Source: an uncultured Clostridia bacterium
Lineage (GTDB): Bacteria > Bacillota > Clostridia > TANB77 > CAG-465
DNA length: 64,000 bases
Assembly (NCBI GenBank): GCA_944387385.1
Contig: CALXES010000007.1
Location: forward strand, 1-64,000
Reading direction: 5' to 3'
Position 1 is the stretch's first letter; every line of letters begins with the position of its first letter. The notes beneath the pieces are model-generated. The model did no database searches, was not told the origin of the DNA, and was given only the letters and a program-made list of their open reading frames with translations. Position numbers and translations under genes: made by a program. Shown one piece after another: positions 25,557 through 34,320 of the stretch.

Positions 25557-27332
25557 CTACTGTCCACTCTTTCCTGCTTTTAATCTTAAATATCCTAGCT
25601 CAAACCATTCATTATATGCAAGATTTAATCTAAAAACAACCTTAGGTTTAGGGCCAGCTCTATTTTTATCTACAACACAAGCATAATACCTAACATTTGG
25701 ATCTTTGAATCTTTCTAAATTATAATATTTAGTATCAACTTCTTCCTCAGAATATTCATAATCATCTAAATTTTCATTGTGAATTTGTTTAATAAGCATT
25801 AATGTATCAAGCACTTCTTTTACAGTCCTACTTACCGCTAAATCATTAATTGTTAAATTTACTGGTAAAGTCGCAGTTTCAGTAAGCTGTAATGATGAAC
25901 ATATAAATATACCAAGATTTTGTGCTAAATTAGATAAAATTGTAGCTGTCTTTTTTATCTCTTCTCCATTACCTATATTTGCAGTATCAGTTTTTAAAGT
26001 ATCATAAAACATATACTCAATTTTATATCTATAATAATAATTTGTAATAACTTTCTTAAGTTCATCATTTGTATGGTCTGTTATATTAATGAAATAAATA
26101 GAGTTATTTATCTCTTTATCAAGCCAATCTGTTGCAGCAGTTACTTTATTAAATTCACTTGATACTCTTGTAAGTCTATTTACAAATTCCTCATGACTTT
26201 CTCCTTCTTCTTGTAATACAAAGCCCTCTTCATCTACCTTTACATCATTTGGATTATCTGCTCTATATTTAAACTCAAGTAATTCATTTTCTGTTTTTCT
26301 AATTTTTTGTCCATGTAGATTTTGAATCTCAGCGTTATTTATAATTGTAGTTGCTAAACATAGTCTTACTTTTTCTTCTGACATTTCATTTGAAATTATT
26401 AGTACTTTCTTTTTATGAATAAATGCAATATACGCTGCAAGAACAGTTGTAAATCTTGATTTACCAGAGTTTGAAGGCATTGCAAAAGCCATTGTTTCGC
26501 CAAGTCTTACACCTTTAAAAACTTGAGATAATATTCTAAAAGGAATTTCAAGACCATTTGTTAATGAGTTGTTTCCCTTAACTATAAAGCTTGTAAGTCC
26601 TGTATTTAAAATTGAGCTTTTAAATTTTGCAGTAGCTGTAATCTGTTCTATTGCAGCTTCTACTTCATCTGATGTCATTTGATCATATAGCTCATATTTA
26701 GTTATTGCAGCAACTTTATCTTTTATCTCCTTAATTGGAATTCCATTATATGCCTTTCTTAAAATAAATATTTTTCTAAGCTCTGTATATGTTTTTTCAA
26801 AATCATAACTTCCTTTTGCAACAGTCTTTTTTAGTTCGTTTTTTAGTGCATATACATCGCCTGATTCTGTTGCAAAGTTAAAATTTTCTTTTGCAATAGC
26901 TGGAGCATATGCTTCACCTTCAGTAAAAAGTACTCCTTTATATATATTAATCATTCTAGGATCTGCAAAAAGGCACAAACTAGATACAAAATAATACATA
27001 CTAATAGCCGCCGGATTATTTAAAAGTAATCCTATATATATACACTCTAAATCAAGCCTTCTTAATTCTTCAGGATATTTATCTCCTGCTTCTTTATCTA
27101 TAAGATCTTCTATATCGTATCCCTTTTCTGAAGCCTGAGCTATATCTTTAGCTGAAGCATTTGGCGCTACATAGCTCTTTTCTTCTTTTTCACCCTTCAT
27201 TTTTCTTAGAGCCTCTTTAAGCTCTTCATCATTCATTAGTTCATCAAGTTTTCCTCTTGTATCGCCAGAAGAACGATGAACTCCTGAAGAGTCAAAACTA
27301 AAATTTCCATATTTTTTTTCAAAATCACTCAT
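25557..27332 (-). CDS. Divergent DnaB-like RecA-fold ATPase
   Basis: The 591-residue protein looks like a replicative-helicase-type protein. The N-terminal helical region (about 85-180, LECIYIGLLLNNPAAISMYY) resembles the DnaB N-domain, and the RecA-fold part has a Walker A MPSNSGKSR near residue 288 and later SSLQL, as in helicase motif H4. The usual GRPSMGKTA is altered, and many canonical residues differ. It may be an accessory or paralogous helicase rather than the main one, and no phage genes are near. I take the ATG at 27332 after AAGGAGAGG instead of the TTG at 27338. Confidence 0.55.
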   Translation of the reverse strand: MSDFEKKYGNFSFDSSGVHRSSGDTRGKLDELMNDEELKEALRKMKGEKEEKSYVAPNASAKDIAQASEKGYDIEDLIDKEAGDKYPEELRRLDLECIYIGLLLNNPAAISMYYFVSSLCLFADPRMINIYKGVLFTEGEAYAPAIAKENFNFATESGDVYALKNELKKTVAKGSYDFEKTYTELRKIFILRKAYNGIPIKEIKDKVAAITKYELYDQMTSDEVEAAIEQITATAKFKSSILNTGLTSFIVKGNNSLTNGLEIPFRILSQVFKGVRLGETMAFAMPSNSGKSRFTTVLAAYIAFIHKKKVLIISNEMSEEKVRLCLATTIINNAEIQNLHGQKIRKTENELLEFKYRADNPNDVKVDEEGFVLQEEGESHEEFVNRLTRVSSEFNKVTAATDWLDKEINNSIYFINITDHTNDELKKVITNYYYRYKIEYMFYDTLKTDTANIGNGEEIKKTATILSNLAQNLGIFICSSLQLTETATLPVNLTINDLAVSRTVKEVLDTLMLIKQIHNENLDDYEYSEEEVDTKYYNLERFKDPNVRYYACVVDKNRAGPKPKVVFRLNLAYNEWFELGYLRLKAGKSGQ

Positions 27333-27386
27333 AAACAACCTCTCCTTATTTAAAATTTTATTGCATTTTAATAAAAATGTAAAGAA

Positions 27387-27420
27387 AAAAGAGAGAATTT
27401 ACTATTTAATTCTCTCTTTT
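27387..27420 (-). terminator. Intrinsic terminator of the gene at 27433
   Basis: AAAAGAGAGAATT at 27387-27399 pairs with AATTCTCTCTTTT at 27408-27420 around an 8-base loop, and T's follow on the minus strand. Confidence 0.8.
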
Positions 27421-27432
27421 ATTATTTCCAAA

Positions 27433-27972
27433 TTATGCTATTATATTATCTGGAATCTTATAATCTCTTAGCATTCCCTTATATTCTTGATTTATATTTT
27501 TCAAGTTTTTAAAATCTTCTGGTTTTATAATAACTGGTAAATCTTTAGCAAGATTTGCTCTTTGAAGAACATCTTTTACGAATTCTGCACAATAAAAAGA
27601 ATTTTTTGTCTTTATTTTTATATGTAGTGCAACTGCAAAAAGACCAATTATATTAAATTTATATGCTCTTCTTTTTCTTTTAAAATCTTTTATTGCCTTT
27701 TTTATTATTTCATATTGTTCATCTTCAACCTCAATAGAGTAAACACATGTAGTTGTGTTTTTAAATCTATAAAAAGTTCCATGTCTTATACTCTCATGTA
27801 CAAAACCAGCAAAGAAAGGATTATTTGGCTTTAATCTTCCAAAACTGTACATATGTACAAGTTTTCTATCTAAAGCAATAGAAACATGAGAAAATTCTTT
27901 TTTAGTATAAAATTTTATTATTCTAGATAAAACTGATCCTGAATTTGTTAAAATTATATATATTTTCTTCAT
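27433..27972 (-). CDS. YiiX/YaeF-like permuted papain-fold hydrolase (C92 type)
   Basis: The 179-residue protein contains FSHVSIALD at about 27-35 with the family His, and FYCAEFVKDVL at about 124-134 with the candidate catalytic Cys. This His-before-Cys order is the permuted NlpC/P60-like arrangement of the YiiX/C92 amidohydrolase family, often active on lipids or peptidoglycan. No signal peptide is clear, although the first residues (KKIYIILTNSG) form the first strand. It is separated from the DnaB-like gene by a terminator and lies about 30 bases below malQ. Confidence 0.7.
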   Translation of the reverse strand: MKKIYIILTNSGSVLSRIIKFYTKKEFSHVSIALDRKLVHMYSFGRLKPNNPFFAGFVHESIRHGTFYRFKNTTTCVYSIEVEDEQYEIIKKAIKDFKRKRRAYKFNIIGLFAVALHIKIKTKNSFYCAEFVKDVLQRANLAKDLPVIIKPEDFKNLKNINQEYKGMLRDYKIPDNIIA

Positions 27973-28002
27973 TTAATTTTTTTCTCCTTTCTTTTAATAA
28001 TA

Positions 28003-29316
28003 TTATTTTAGCACATTTATATTACTTTTTAAAGCATTAAAATCTGTTAGCTTAAAAGCCCAATTATCTTCATACTCATGTCCAGGCAAATTAATTCTAG
28101 AGCTCTCATCAAGTCCTATTATATCTTGGACAGAGACTATCATTATTTTTGCCATACTCTTTAAACAGTATTTTATTATTGCAACATTAACCTTTTCATC
28201 ATAACAATCATTATTTTTTAAAAATCTAATTAAGTTTTTCTTTTTAATTTGAGACAAACTGTTATACCATCCAATTATTGTGTTATTATCATGATTTCCT
28301 GGATATATTACCATATTTTCAGTATCGTCATATTCATCACAAATTTTTTCTAAATTCAAACTATATTGCAATATTTTCATCCTAGTAAAATTATATTTAT
28401 CTCTTAAAAGCTCTGTCTCCTTTCTTATATCGCCTAAATCTTCTACAATAAATCTATTGCTATTTGTATATTTAAAAAGCTCATCAAAAAATTTTTCACC
28501 AGGACCTTCAACATAAAATCCTTCTTTTGCACTCTTTTTAATAGGAATCTTATAATATGAATCAAAAGCTCTAAAATGATCAATCCTTACAATATCATAT
28601 CTATGCAAAAACTCCAAATATCTTTCAATTAAATATTTAAAACTATCTTTTTCTATACTTTTAAAATTATATAATGGATGTCCCCATTTTTGTCCTTCAC
28701 TGTTAAAATAATCTGGTGATGCTCCTGATACGTATTCCATTTTACCATTATTTAATTCATAATACTTAGAATAATATGTCACTTCGCACGAATCAAAATC
28801 TGGATATATTGGCATGTCTCCAATTATTTTTACTCCATTTAAATTTGCGTAATTTTTTAGTTCATTCCATTGCTTATCTAATATATATTGAAGAAAAATA
28901 TAATATTTTTTATCTTCTTTATATTTATTTGTCATATACTGAGCATATTCATCTATCTTAGTATTTAAAGAGAATTTAATAAACTCATCATTTGGTTTAA
29001 ATTTACTAAACGCCTCTTTATAGTACTTATCTTTAAAATCATCATATATAGCCCTTGAGCTATTTTCTCTTTGCTCTAATTTATCTATAAGCTTCATATC
29101 CTTTAGCTTATCTAATGATATATAATTTCTATTTAAAGCATAATAACTAATTGGAGAATATGGATACCTACCAGATTCATTAATTGGTAGTATTTCCCAA
29201 TAATCTATACAATTTTCTTTTAATATATCTATAAATTCAAATGCCTCATATCCAAAATCTCCTATACCATATCTACTTGGCAATGAAAATATTGGAAGTA
29301 GTATACCCTTTTTCAT
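28003..29316 (-). CDS. malQ: 4-alpha-glucanotransferase
   Basis: The 437-residue protein is GH77 amylomaltase. The catalytic Asp is in IRIDHFRAF (about 240-248), the Glu in VEDLG (about 289-293) and the transition-state HD pair in GNHDNN. It moves alpha-1,4-glucan segments between glycogen or maltodextrin chains. It is somewhat shorter than the usual 500 residues. The ATG at 29316 follows AGGTGAT. A GTG at 29325 lies inside that site. Confidence 0.95.
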   Translation of the reverse strand: MKKGILLPIFSLPSRYGIGDFGYEAFEFIDILKENCIDYWEILPINESGRYPYSPISYYALNRNYISLDKLKDMKLIDKLEQRENSSRAIYDDFKDKYYKEAFSKFKPNDEFIKFSLNTKIDEYAQYMTNKYKEDKKYYIFLQYILDKQWNELKNYANLNGVKIIGDMPIYPDFDSCEVTYYSKYYELNNGKMEYVSGASPDYFNSEGQKWGHPLYNFKSIEKDSFKYLIERYLEFLHRYDIVRIDHFRAFDSYYKIPIKKSAKEGFYVEGPGEKFFDELFKYTNSNRFIVEDLGDIRKETELLRDKYNFTRMKILQYSLNLEKICDEYDDTENMVIYPGNHDNNTIIGWYNSLSQIKKKNLIRFLKNNDCYDEKVNVAIIKYCLKSMAKIMIVSVQDIIGLDESSRINLPGHEYEDNWAFKLTDFNALKSNINVLK

Positions 29317-29367
29317 TAATATCACCTATTAGAATTTTAACACAAATATACAGATTTTAAAATATGT

Positions 29368-29712
29368 CTATTCATATGATTTAACATATTCTTCAAATTT
29401 TTTTATATAGTCTTTTCCACTTCTTCTTTTTACTTCCACTTTATGGCATTCTAAATCATAGTCTCCATTTTCTTTTCTTACAAATCTATACAATATTCTA
29501 ATTTGAGAAGAATTTTCTGCTACAAATTTATATGTATAAAAGCTTTTACCTAATATATCGTATTTTATACTGTCATTATTAAAAATCTTTTCAAATGGTG
29601 TTCCTGTGCTTTCTATTATACCAATTTGCTTATCTAATTTGTTTAATGCTCTGTCTACTAATTCCTTTTCTTTATTATCTAATTTTTTTAAATCCATTAC
29701 ATATTTTATCAT
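29368..29712 (-). CDS. RelE/HigB-like protein, no antitoxin nearby
   Basis: The 114-residue protein ends with IRILYRFVRKENGDYDLE and KVEVKRRSGKDYIKKFEEYV, which recalls the core of RelE/ParE-type toxins (an R-I-L-Y-R-F strand, then a basic helix). No antitoxin-sized frame adjoins it, because the 6S RNA gene lies upstream. It could be a solitary toxin remnant or an unrelated small ribonuclease-like fold. AAAGGTGG precedes the ATG at 29712, about 40 bases below the 6S terminator. Confidence 0.45.
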   Translation of the reverse strand: MIKYVMDLKKLDNKEKELVDRALNKLDKQIGIIESTGTPFEKIFNNDSIKYDILGKSFYTYKFVAENSSQIRILYRFVRKENGDYDLECHKVEVKRRSGKDYIKKFEEYVKSYE

Positions 29713-29751
29713 ATTCCACCTTTAGTCTACATAATTTTATTTATTTACTAT

Positions 29752-29919
29752 AAAAAAGATAGAGATAAACGATATAATGATAAAACCCTTGTGTAAAGGT
29801 GGGTATCTTGTTACAACTATTAGGATCCTCAAAACATAGAGTCTTCGACACAAGTTGTATTATTCCTGATTCCCTATCATGTGATTGTAGATTTTCATAT
29901 AATTTGTTTTCTCTATCTT
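29752..29919 (-). ncRNA. ssrS: 6S RNA (ssrS)
   Basis: This minus-strand RNA of about 168 bases fits 6S RNA. The ends pair (GATAGAGA with TCTCTATC, near 29910 and 29760). The 3' arm has CCACCTTTACACAAGGGTT near 29787-29805, like the CACCUU...AAGGGUU element of the E. coli RNA. The middle forms one long interrupted hairpin (ACAACT with AGTTGT) with a large loop. It ends in a terminator T-run at 29752-29757. 6S RNA binds sigma-A RNA polymerase in stationary phase. The assignment is by structure and motif, not by a covariance model. Confidence 0.7.
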
Positions 29920-29925
29920 ATCTAT

Positions 29926-29954
29926 ATTGTATCATTAAAAGATTTTTTAGTAAA
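29926..29954 (-). promoter_or_regulatory. Promoter of the 6S RNA
   Basis: TTTACT at 29949-29954 and TACAAT at 29926-29931 are 17 bases apart, with TGA before the -10. Transcription would start near 29919, fitting the 5' end of the closing stem. Confidence 0.65.
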
Positions 29955-29993
29955 TAGATTTTAATTATTTTTACATGTAATTTTTTGGAAAAG

Positions 29994-30023
29994 AAAAAAG
30001 CACCTAAAATAAGATGCTTTTTT
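29994..30023 (-). terminator. Terminator of the first tRNA cluster
   Basis: AAAAAAGCA at 29994-30002 pairs with TGCTTTTTT at 30015-30023, just downstream of tRNA-Cys. Confidence 0.7.
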
Positions 30024-30024
30024 A

Positions 30025-30098
30025 TGGAGGCAACTGTCGGAGTCGAACCGACCATCAGGGTGTTGCAGACCCGTGCCTTACCGCTTGGCTAAGTTGCC
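30025..30098 (-). tRNA. trnC: tRNA-Cys (GCA)
   Basis: A 74-base cloverleaf with the CCA encoded at the 3' end and an anticodon loop CTGCAAC (anticodon GCA) between GGGT and ACCC. It is the last tRNA of the first cluster. Confidence 0.95.
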
Positions 30099-30152
30099 AT
30101 TAGTAAATTATATTCTTATATTTAATTAATATGCATAAAAATACATAAAAAA

Positions 30153-30228
30153 TGGAGCGGGAAACGGGGCTCAAACCCGCGACCTCTGCCTTGGCAAGGC
30201 AGCGCTCTATCAACTGAGCTATTCCCGC
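30153..30228 (-). tRNA. trnG: tRNA-Gly (GCC)
   Basis: A 76-base cloverleaf with encoded CCA. The anticodon loop is TTGCCAA (anticodon GCC), and the D-arm AGCTCAGTTGATAGAGC and T-arm GTTTGAGCC are typical. Confidence 0.95.
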
Positions 30229-30241
30229 ATAAGTTATATTT

Positions 30242-30317
30242 TGGTGGTCAGAGAGGGAATCGAACCCCCGACACGGGGATTTTCAGTCCCCTGCTCTACC
30301 GACTGAGCTATCTGACC
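30242..30317 (-). tRNA. trnF: tRNA-Phe (GAA), copy 1
   Basis: A 76-base cloverleaf with encoded CCA and anticodon loop CTGAAAA (GAA). An identical copy lies at 35772-35847. Confidence 0.97.
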
Positions 30318-30326
30318 AGAAAAATA

Positions 30327-30403
30327 TGGCGACCTGAATGGGGCTCGAACCCACGACCTCTAGCGTGACAGGCTAGCGTTCTAACCAACTGAACTACCAG
30401 GCC
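30327..30403 (-). tRNA. trnD: tRNA-Asp (GTC), copy 1
   Basis: A 77-base cloverleaf with encoded CCA and anticodon loop CTGTCAC (GTC). An identical copy lies at 35857-35933. Confidence 0.97.
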
Positions 30404-30413
30404 AAACAATAAG

Positions 30414-30489
30414 TGGTGGGCACTACAGGGCTCGAACCTGTGACCCCCTGCTTGTAAGGCAGATGCTCTCCCAACTGAGCTAAGCGCCC
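30414..30489 (-). tRNA. trnV: tRNA-Val (TAC), copy 1
   Basis: A 76-base cloverleaf with encoded CCA and anticodon loop CTTACAA (TAC). It is the first gene of the cluster, and a copy lies at 35944-36019. Confidence 0.97.
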
Positions 30490-30508
30490 ACTCATCTTGA
30501 CATGTTCT

Positions 30509-30537
30509 ATTATACCTAATGTAATATACTTTGTCAA
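30509..30537 (-). promoter_or_regulatory. Promoter of the first tRNA cluster
   Basis: Perfect TTGACA (30532-30537) and TATAAT (30509-30514) with a 17-base spacer, upstream of tRNA-Val. Transcript order is Val-Asp-Phe-Gly-Cys. Confidence 0.9.
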
Positions 30538-30591
30538 GAGTTTTTTACAAAAAATGCCTCAAAATACTTATGTTTTCAAGGCACTTTTTCT

Positions 30592-31614
30592 TTATAATTT
30601 TATGTATTTAATATTATCTAAATTAATTATGTTATCACTTTGAATTTCTTTTTCAGTTTCTAAGTCAAATGTAATATTTTCATCTTCTGTACTTATAACT
30701 AAATACCCTTCTTTAAATAAATTTATTTTTTGTATATTCTTTTCAAAACTTTCTAAATATTTATTTATATCTGAATTTTTTATCAATATAACACTTGTAT
30801 TATCTGAATTAGTATATATATATTTATTTGCACTATATGGAACAAAATAAGTATTATTTTTTATAAATTGAGTTGTACTTTCAGTATAAAAATTATATAT
30901 ATTCTTAAATATATTTTCATTATCTATAGAAGTTGTATAAACAATTCTATCTCTTTCATAATAATCATAATAACTTAGCTCTAAAACATTTTCAGCAATT
31001 ACTGTTTCATTAAACTCATTATCCACTTTTATAAGCTTATTATCCTTTACTATAAATATTTTATCATTTTTTATAACAAAATTTTTAGATGTAATATTAT
31101 TTAATATCTCATCTCTTTTTGAGTTTTCAAATTTAATAAGCTTATTATTAGATATATAGTATATTGAATCATTATATACATCAAACGATTCTATTGGTTC
31201 ACCTAACTCTATTGTATCAATTACATTTCCAACTTCCTTTAAGTCTATTATATTAATAATTCCACTTTCTTTTTCTAATAGATATACTTTAGCATCATTA
31301 TATACATAATCATATTGCTTTTGTGGATCTATTTGAGTTATATTTACAACTTTATCTTTAGAAATAACTCCAACTAAATAATTGTCAGATATTGCAAATG
31401 AATACATTCCATCTAAACTATTATCAATTTTATCATACTCATATTGCATTAAATCTTCTTCATATAAATTAGAAATATATTGGTCTTCTTCTACTTCTTT
31501 ACTATCACTTATGTGATTTAGCAAACATATAACTGATATAGCAACTATTATTAGCAATAAGATTACTATAAATATTGTTATAATACTTCTTCTTTTTTTT
31601 GTTGATTTGCTCAT
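30592..31614 (-). CDS. Membrane-anchored beta-propeller-like protein
   Basis: The 340-residue product has a basic start (MSKSTKKRRS), one membrane segment (about 12-34) and an outside domain of repeating strands. The recurring short Tyr/Asp/Asn-rich blocks (DNYLVGVIS, NDSIYYIS, NDKIFIVK, DRIVYTTS) read like DUF5050/YncE-type propeller blades. The protein at 42570 has the same layout. I start at the ATG at 31614, after AGAGG. Function unknown, possibly a sensor or adhesion scaffold. Confidence 0.6.
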   Translation of the reverse strand: MSKSTKKRRSIITIFIVILLLIIVAISVICLLNHISDSKEVEEDQYISNLYEEDLMQYEYDKIDNSLDGMYSFAISDNYLVGVISKDKVVNITQIDPQKQYDYVYNDAKVYLLEKESGIINIIDLKEVGNVIDTIELGEPIESFDVYNDSIYYISNNKLIKFENSKRDEILNNITSKNFVIKNDKIFIVKDNKLIKVDNEFNETVIAENVLELSYYDYYERDRIVYTTSIDNENIFKNIYNFYTESTTQFIKNNTYFVPYSANKYIYTNSDNTSVILIKNSDINKYLESFEKNIQKINLFKEGYLVISTEDENITFDLETEKEIQSDNIINLDNIKYIKL

Positions 31615-31701
31615 ATTTTTACCTCTATATAAAAATGATAGCATTAAGGTAAAAAATTTTCAATAATAATATAATCTATTCACAATAATTTCATTTATAA
31701 A

Positions 31702-31729
31702 AAAATAGATGGCTAAAGCCATCTATTTT
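31702..31729 (-). terminator. Terminator of the DUF4097/LiaF-like operon
   Basis: AAAATAGATGGC at 31702-31713 pairs with GCCATCTATTTT at 31718-31729 around TAAA. Confidence 0.85.
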
Positions 31730-32561
31730 AATATTCTATATCTATATCTCCTATTGAGCCCTCAATATTAATTATATTTTCATCTCCGTTGCCAAACTCT
31801 TGATTGCCTGAGTATTTTCTTTCATTTACTTCAATTTCTCCTATACCCTTTTCTACTATAATTTTATCTGTTGTATCATTAAAACTATTTAATCTAATAT
31901 TAATAGATCCCACATCTGCTTTAATAGTAGTATTTCCTTTAAGAGTTCCCCTTATATCACATTCACCAATTCCTGCTTCTAGCTCTAAATTATTTATATC
32001 AGAATTTTCTATATCAAGTTCTCCTACACCACTAGTAATTATAGCATTTTCTAGCACTTCTAAATATCCTATATCTATTTGCCCTGTACCAGAGTTTAAA
32101 TTTAATTTATTTGTTCTTAAACTCTGTATATTATTATCTCCAACATTTAAATCTAAATTAACAGTATTAAAAACTACATCATTTGGAATATATAATGTAA
32201 TTTTTGTATTATTACCTTTAAAATTTGATATTCCCTCTTTATTTTCTATTATATTTAAAGTATCTCCTTCTAATGTACAATTAAAACTTTCTGATACATT
32301 TTGTGCTACAACCTTAAATTCATTTCCTACTACTACGTCAATATCTCCAATATCTGAATCTAAATAAAGATTATTAATATCTTCTTTGTTAAATACATTT
32401 TCTACAATCTGAACATTTTCTTCTGTTTTTATAAAATCGAAAAAGTAATTTATACCACTAATTCCTATAATTACACTTGCTACTATAGAAATTATACCAA
32501 ATATAATTGCAATAGCCAAAGCAATTGCTACACCTTTTATAACTTTTTGAAGTGTACTCAT
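31728..32561 (-). CDS. DUF4097-family membrane-anchored beta-helix protein
   Basis: The 277-residue protein has one N-terminal membrane segment (about 8-40) and an outside right-handed beta-helix of the DUF4097 type. Repeating turns read NLYLDSDIGDIDVVVG, LNSGTGQIDIGYLEVL, VGELDIENSDINNLELEAG and so on. Such proteins act in envelope stress systems with LiaF-like partners. It overlaps the LiaF-like gene by four bases (ATGA), so the pair is co-translated. Confidence 0.75.
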   Translation of the reverse strand: MSTLQKVIKGVAIALAIAIIFGIISIVASVIIGISGINYFFDFIKTEENVQIVENVFNKEDINNLYLDSDIGDIDVVVGNEFKVVAQNVSESFNCTLEGDTLNIIENKEGISNFKGNNTKITLYIPNDVVFNTVNLDLNVGDNNIQSLRTNKLNLNSGTGQIDIGYLEVLENAIITSGVGELDIENSDINNLELEAGIGECDIRGTLKGNTTIKADVGSINIRLNSFNDTTDKIIVEKGIGEIEVNERKYSGNQEFGNGDENIINIEGSIGDIDIEY

Positions 32562-33235
32562 TTTATTTCAACACCTCCAAATAAAGCAAAACTATCTATA
32601 TATAAAGTCTTTCTATTTTCATCATTTTTATTTCTAGATTTATTATCTGTACCACCAAAAATTCCTGTAGACTTTACTTTTACATTTACATTGTCTGGAA
32701 CTATAATATCTACTCCTGCAAATATTGCACTAGCTGTAATCACACCATCTTTTGTTATATTACAATCAGATAAATCTAGTGTGACACTGCCAAATGTAGC
32801 ATCTAGCTTTGCATTTTTAAATTCGTCTCCACTTAGTTTTACTTTGTTATCTGAAAAAGTAGCACTATAAATTTCCATTCCGTCTTTATCTATTTCATTT
32901 ATTTTTTTAGATACTTTACCATTAAATACATCTTTAAATATAATACTTAAGCCTATAAATATAAGTACAAGTGGTAATATAATTTTTGCAATCAAAACAA
33001 ATGAAATTAAATCTCTAGCAAGTGCAAGTAATATAAGCCCAATTACTAAGAAAATATATCCAGTTGTATCTTTTGGCTTTTCAACAATACTAAATATACT
33101 TGGAATTATTATAAATAATGTCCACCATCCTCTAAAAAATAAATTTACATCTAATATTCCTGTAACATTTAATATCCAAACTATACCTATCGCTATAAAT
33201 AGCAATCCCCATAAAATATTTGAAGCTTTTTTCAT
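32558..33235 (-). CDS. LiaF-like envelope-stress membrane protein
   Basis: A 225-residue protein with four N-terminal membrane helices (about 5-105; NILWGLLFIAIGIVWILNVTG, then GLSIIFKD), as in the LiaI/LiaF transmembrane region. After that come a charged linker and a C-terminal LiaF-type beta domain (DATFGSVTLDLSDC, AIFAGVDIIVPDNVNVKVK, GIFGG). LiaF controls the LiaS kinase in Bacilli; no kinase adjoins here. A strong AAGGAG precedes the ATG. It may sense cell-wall damage with the gene at 31728. Confidence 0.8.
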   Translation of the reverse strand: MKKASNILWGLLFIAIGIVWILNVTGILDVNLFFRGWWTLFIIIPSIFSIVEKPKDTTGYIFLVIGLILLALARDLISFVLIAKIILPLVLIFIGLSIIFKDVFNGKVSKKINEIDKDGMEIYSATFSDNKVKLSGDEFKNAKLDATFGSVTLDLSDCNITKDGVITASAIFAGVDIIVPDNVNVKVKSTGIFGGTDNKSRNKNDENRKTLYIDSFALFGGVEIK

Positions 33236-33307
33236 AATTAAATCTCCTTTTCAAATTCATTAATATTTTACCATGATATAGCAAATAAAACAATATACAA
33301 CTTGTAC

Positions 33308-34246
33308 TTAGCTAAGGATTTCTCCAAGTGGTCTTCCTTCATTTATTCTTCTTATTGACTCTGCAAAAAGAGGTGCTATAGATAGTACTTTTATTTTATC
33401 TATTTGTTTTTCTTTAGGAAGAGGAACAGTATTTGTCATTACTAATTCTTTTATTGATGACTTTTTTATTTTAGCGACTGCATCAGCAGATAAAATTCCA
33501 TGTGTACATCCAGCATATATCTCTTTTACTCCATATTTTTCTAATACCCTAGTTGTCTCAATAATAGATCCAGCAGTGTCTATTTCATCATCAAATATAA
33601 TCGCACATTTTCCTTTTACATCACCAATTACAGTGGTTGCTATTGCTTTATCATCATTTCCATCTCTTCTTTTATCAATCATTGCCATTGGACAACCCAA
33701 ATATTTCGAATATTTATATGCCTTTTTAGAACTTCCAGCATCTGTCGCTACTACAACCATATTTTCTAAATTTTTTTCTTTGAAATAATTTTCTAATAAC
33801 TTTTCTGCAGATAACCTATCACAATTTATATTAAAATATGCTTGAATTGACGGATTATGCAAATCACATGTTATAACTCTAGTTGCTCCAGCAGCTTCAA
33901 GAAGTTGTGCCATTAGTTTTGCTGTAACAGGTATTCTTGGCTGATCTTTTTTATCTGAGCGAGAATACATATAATATGGTAAAACTACATTTATTTTACC
34001 TGCAGAAGCACGCTTTAAAGCATCTATTACTATTAATAACTCCATAACTCTTTCGTTTACTGGTGGCTTTGTTGTTTGAACTACATATACGTCTTGATCC
34101 CTTACTGTCTCTAAAATCTGTACAAAAGTATTGTCATTTTTAAACTTCATAACTTTCATTTTGCCTTTTAATAAATTTAGATACTCACATATCTCATCTG
34201 TAAATTCCTCTGCAGTTGTACAAGAAAAAATTTTAATATCTTTCAT
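33308..34246 (-). CDS. prs: Ribose-phosphate pyrophosphokinase
   Basis: The 312-residue product makes PRPP from ribose 5-phosphate and ATP. It has the PRPP-binding loop DDEIDTAGSI (about 215-224), the ribose-phosphate loop TDAGSSKKA and the catalytic strand CDLH. The YARQDRK loop is replaced by YSRSDKKDQPR, seen in a divergent Prs subgroup. The ATG at 34246 follows GGAAGGGG. Upstream is a leader with a promoter (34393-34421), a 22-codon reading frame (34300-34368) and a hairpin (34271-34320). Confidence 0.93.
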   Translation of the reverse strand: MKDIKIFSCTTAEEFTDEICEYLNLLKGKMKVMKFKNDNTFVQILETVRDQDVYVVQTTKPPVNERVMELLIVIDALKRASAGKINVVLPYYMYSRSDKKDQPRIPVTAKLMAQLLEAAGATRVITCDLHNPSIQAYFNINCDRLSAEKLLENYFKEKNLENMVVVATDAGSSKKAYKYSKYLGCPMAMIDKRRDGNDDKAIATTVIGDVKGKCAIIFDDEIDTAGSIIETTRVLEKYGVKEIYAGCTHGILSADAVAKIKKSSIKELVMTNTVPLPKEKQIDKIKVLSIAPLFAESIRRINEGRPLGEILS

Positions 34247-34270
34247 TTTAATACCCCTTCCATAAATATA

Positions 34271-34320
34271 TAAAAGACTATAAGGCATAATATTATAAAT
34301 TACACACTTATAGTCTTTAT
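34271..34320 (-). promoter_or_regulatory. Hairpin in the prs leader
   Basis: AAAGACTATAAG (34273-34284 on the plus strand) pairs with CTTATAGTCTTT (34307-34318), a perfect 12-bp stem. Its 5' arm on the transcript lies inside the last codons of the leader reading frame, so translation would open it. The stem ends about 25 bases before the prs start. Confidence 0.6.

Noticed and set aside
25557-27332. Prophage around the DnaB-like gene
   Set aside because: No capsid, terminase, integrase or lysis genes are near, and the neighbours are metabolic genes.
29368-29712. A full toxin-antitoxin pair
   Set aside because: No antitoxin frame adjoins the RelE-like gene; upstream is the 6S RNA gene and downstream is malQ.
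32541-32555. A 15-base match (TTTTTGAAGTGTACT) to the IS-like sequence at 24256
   Set aside because: It lies across the start of the DUF4097 gene, and matches this long are expected by chance in an AT-rich window.
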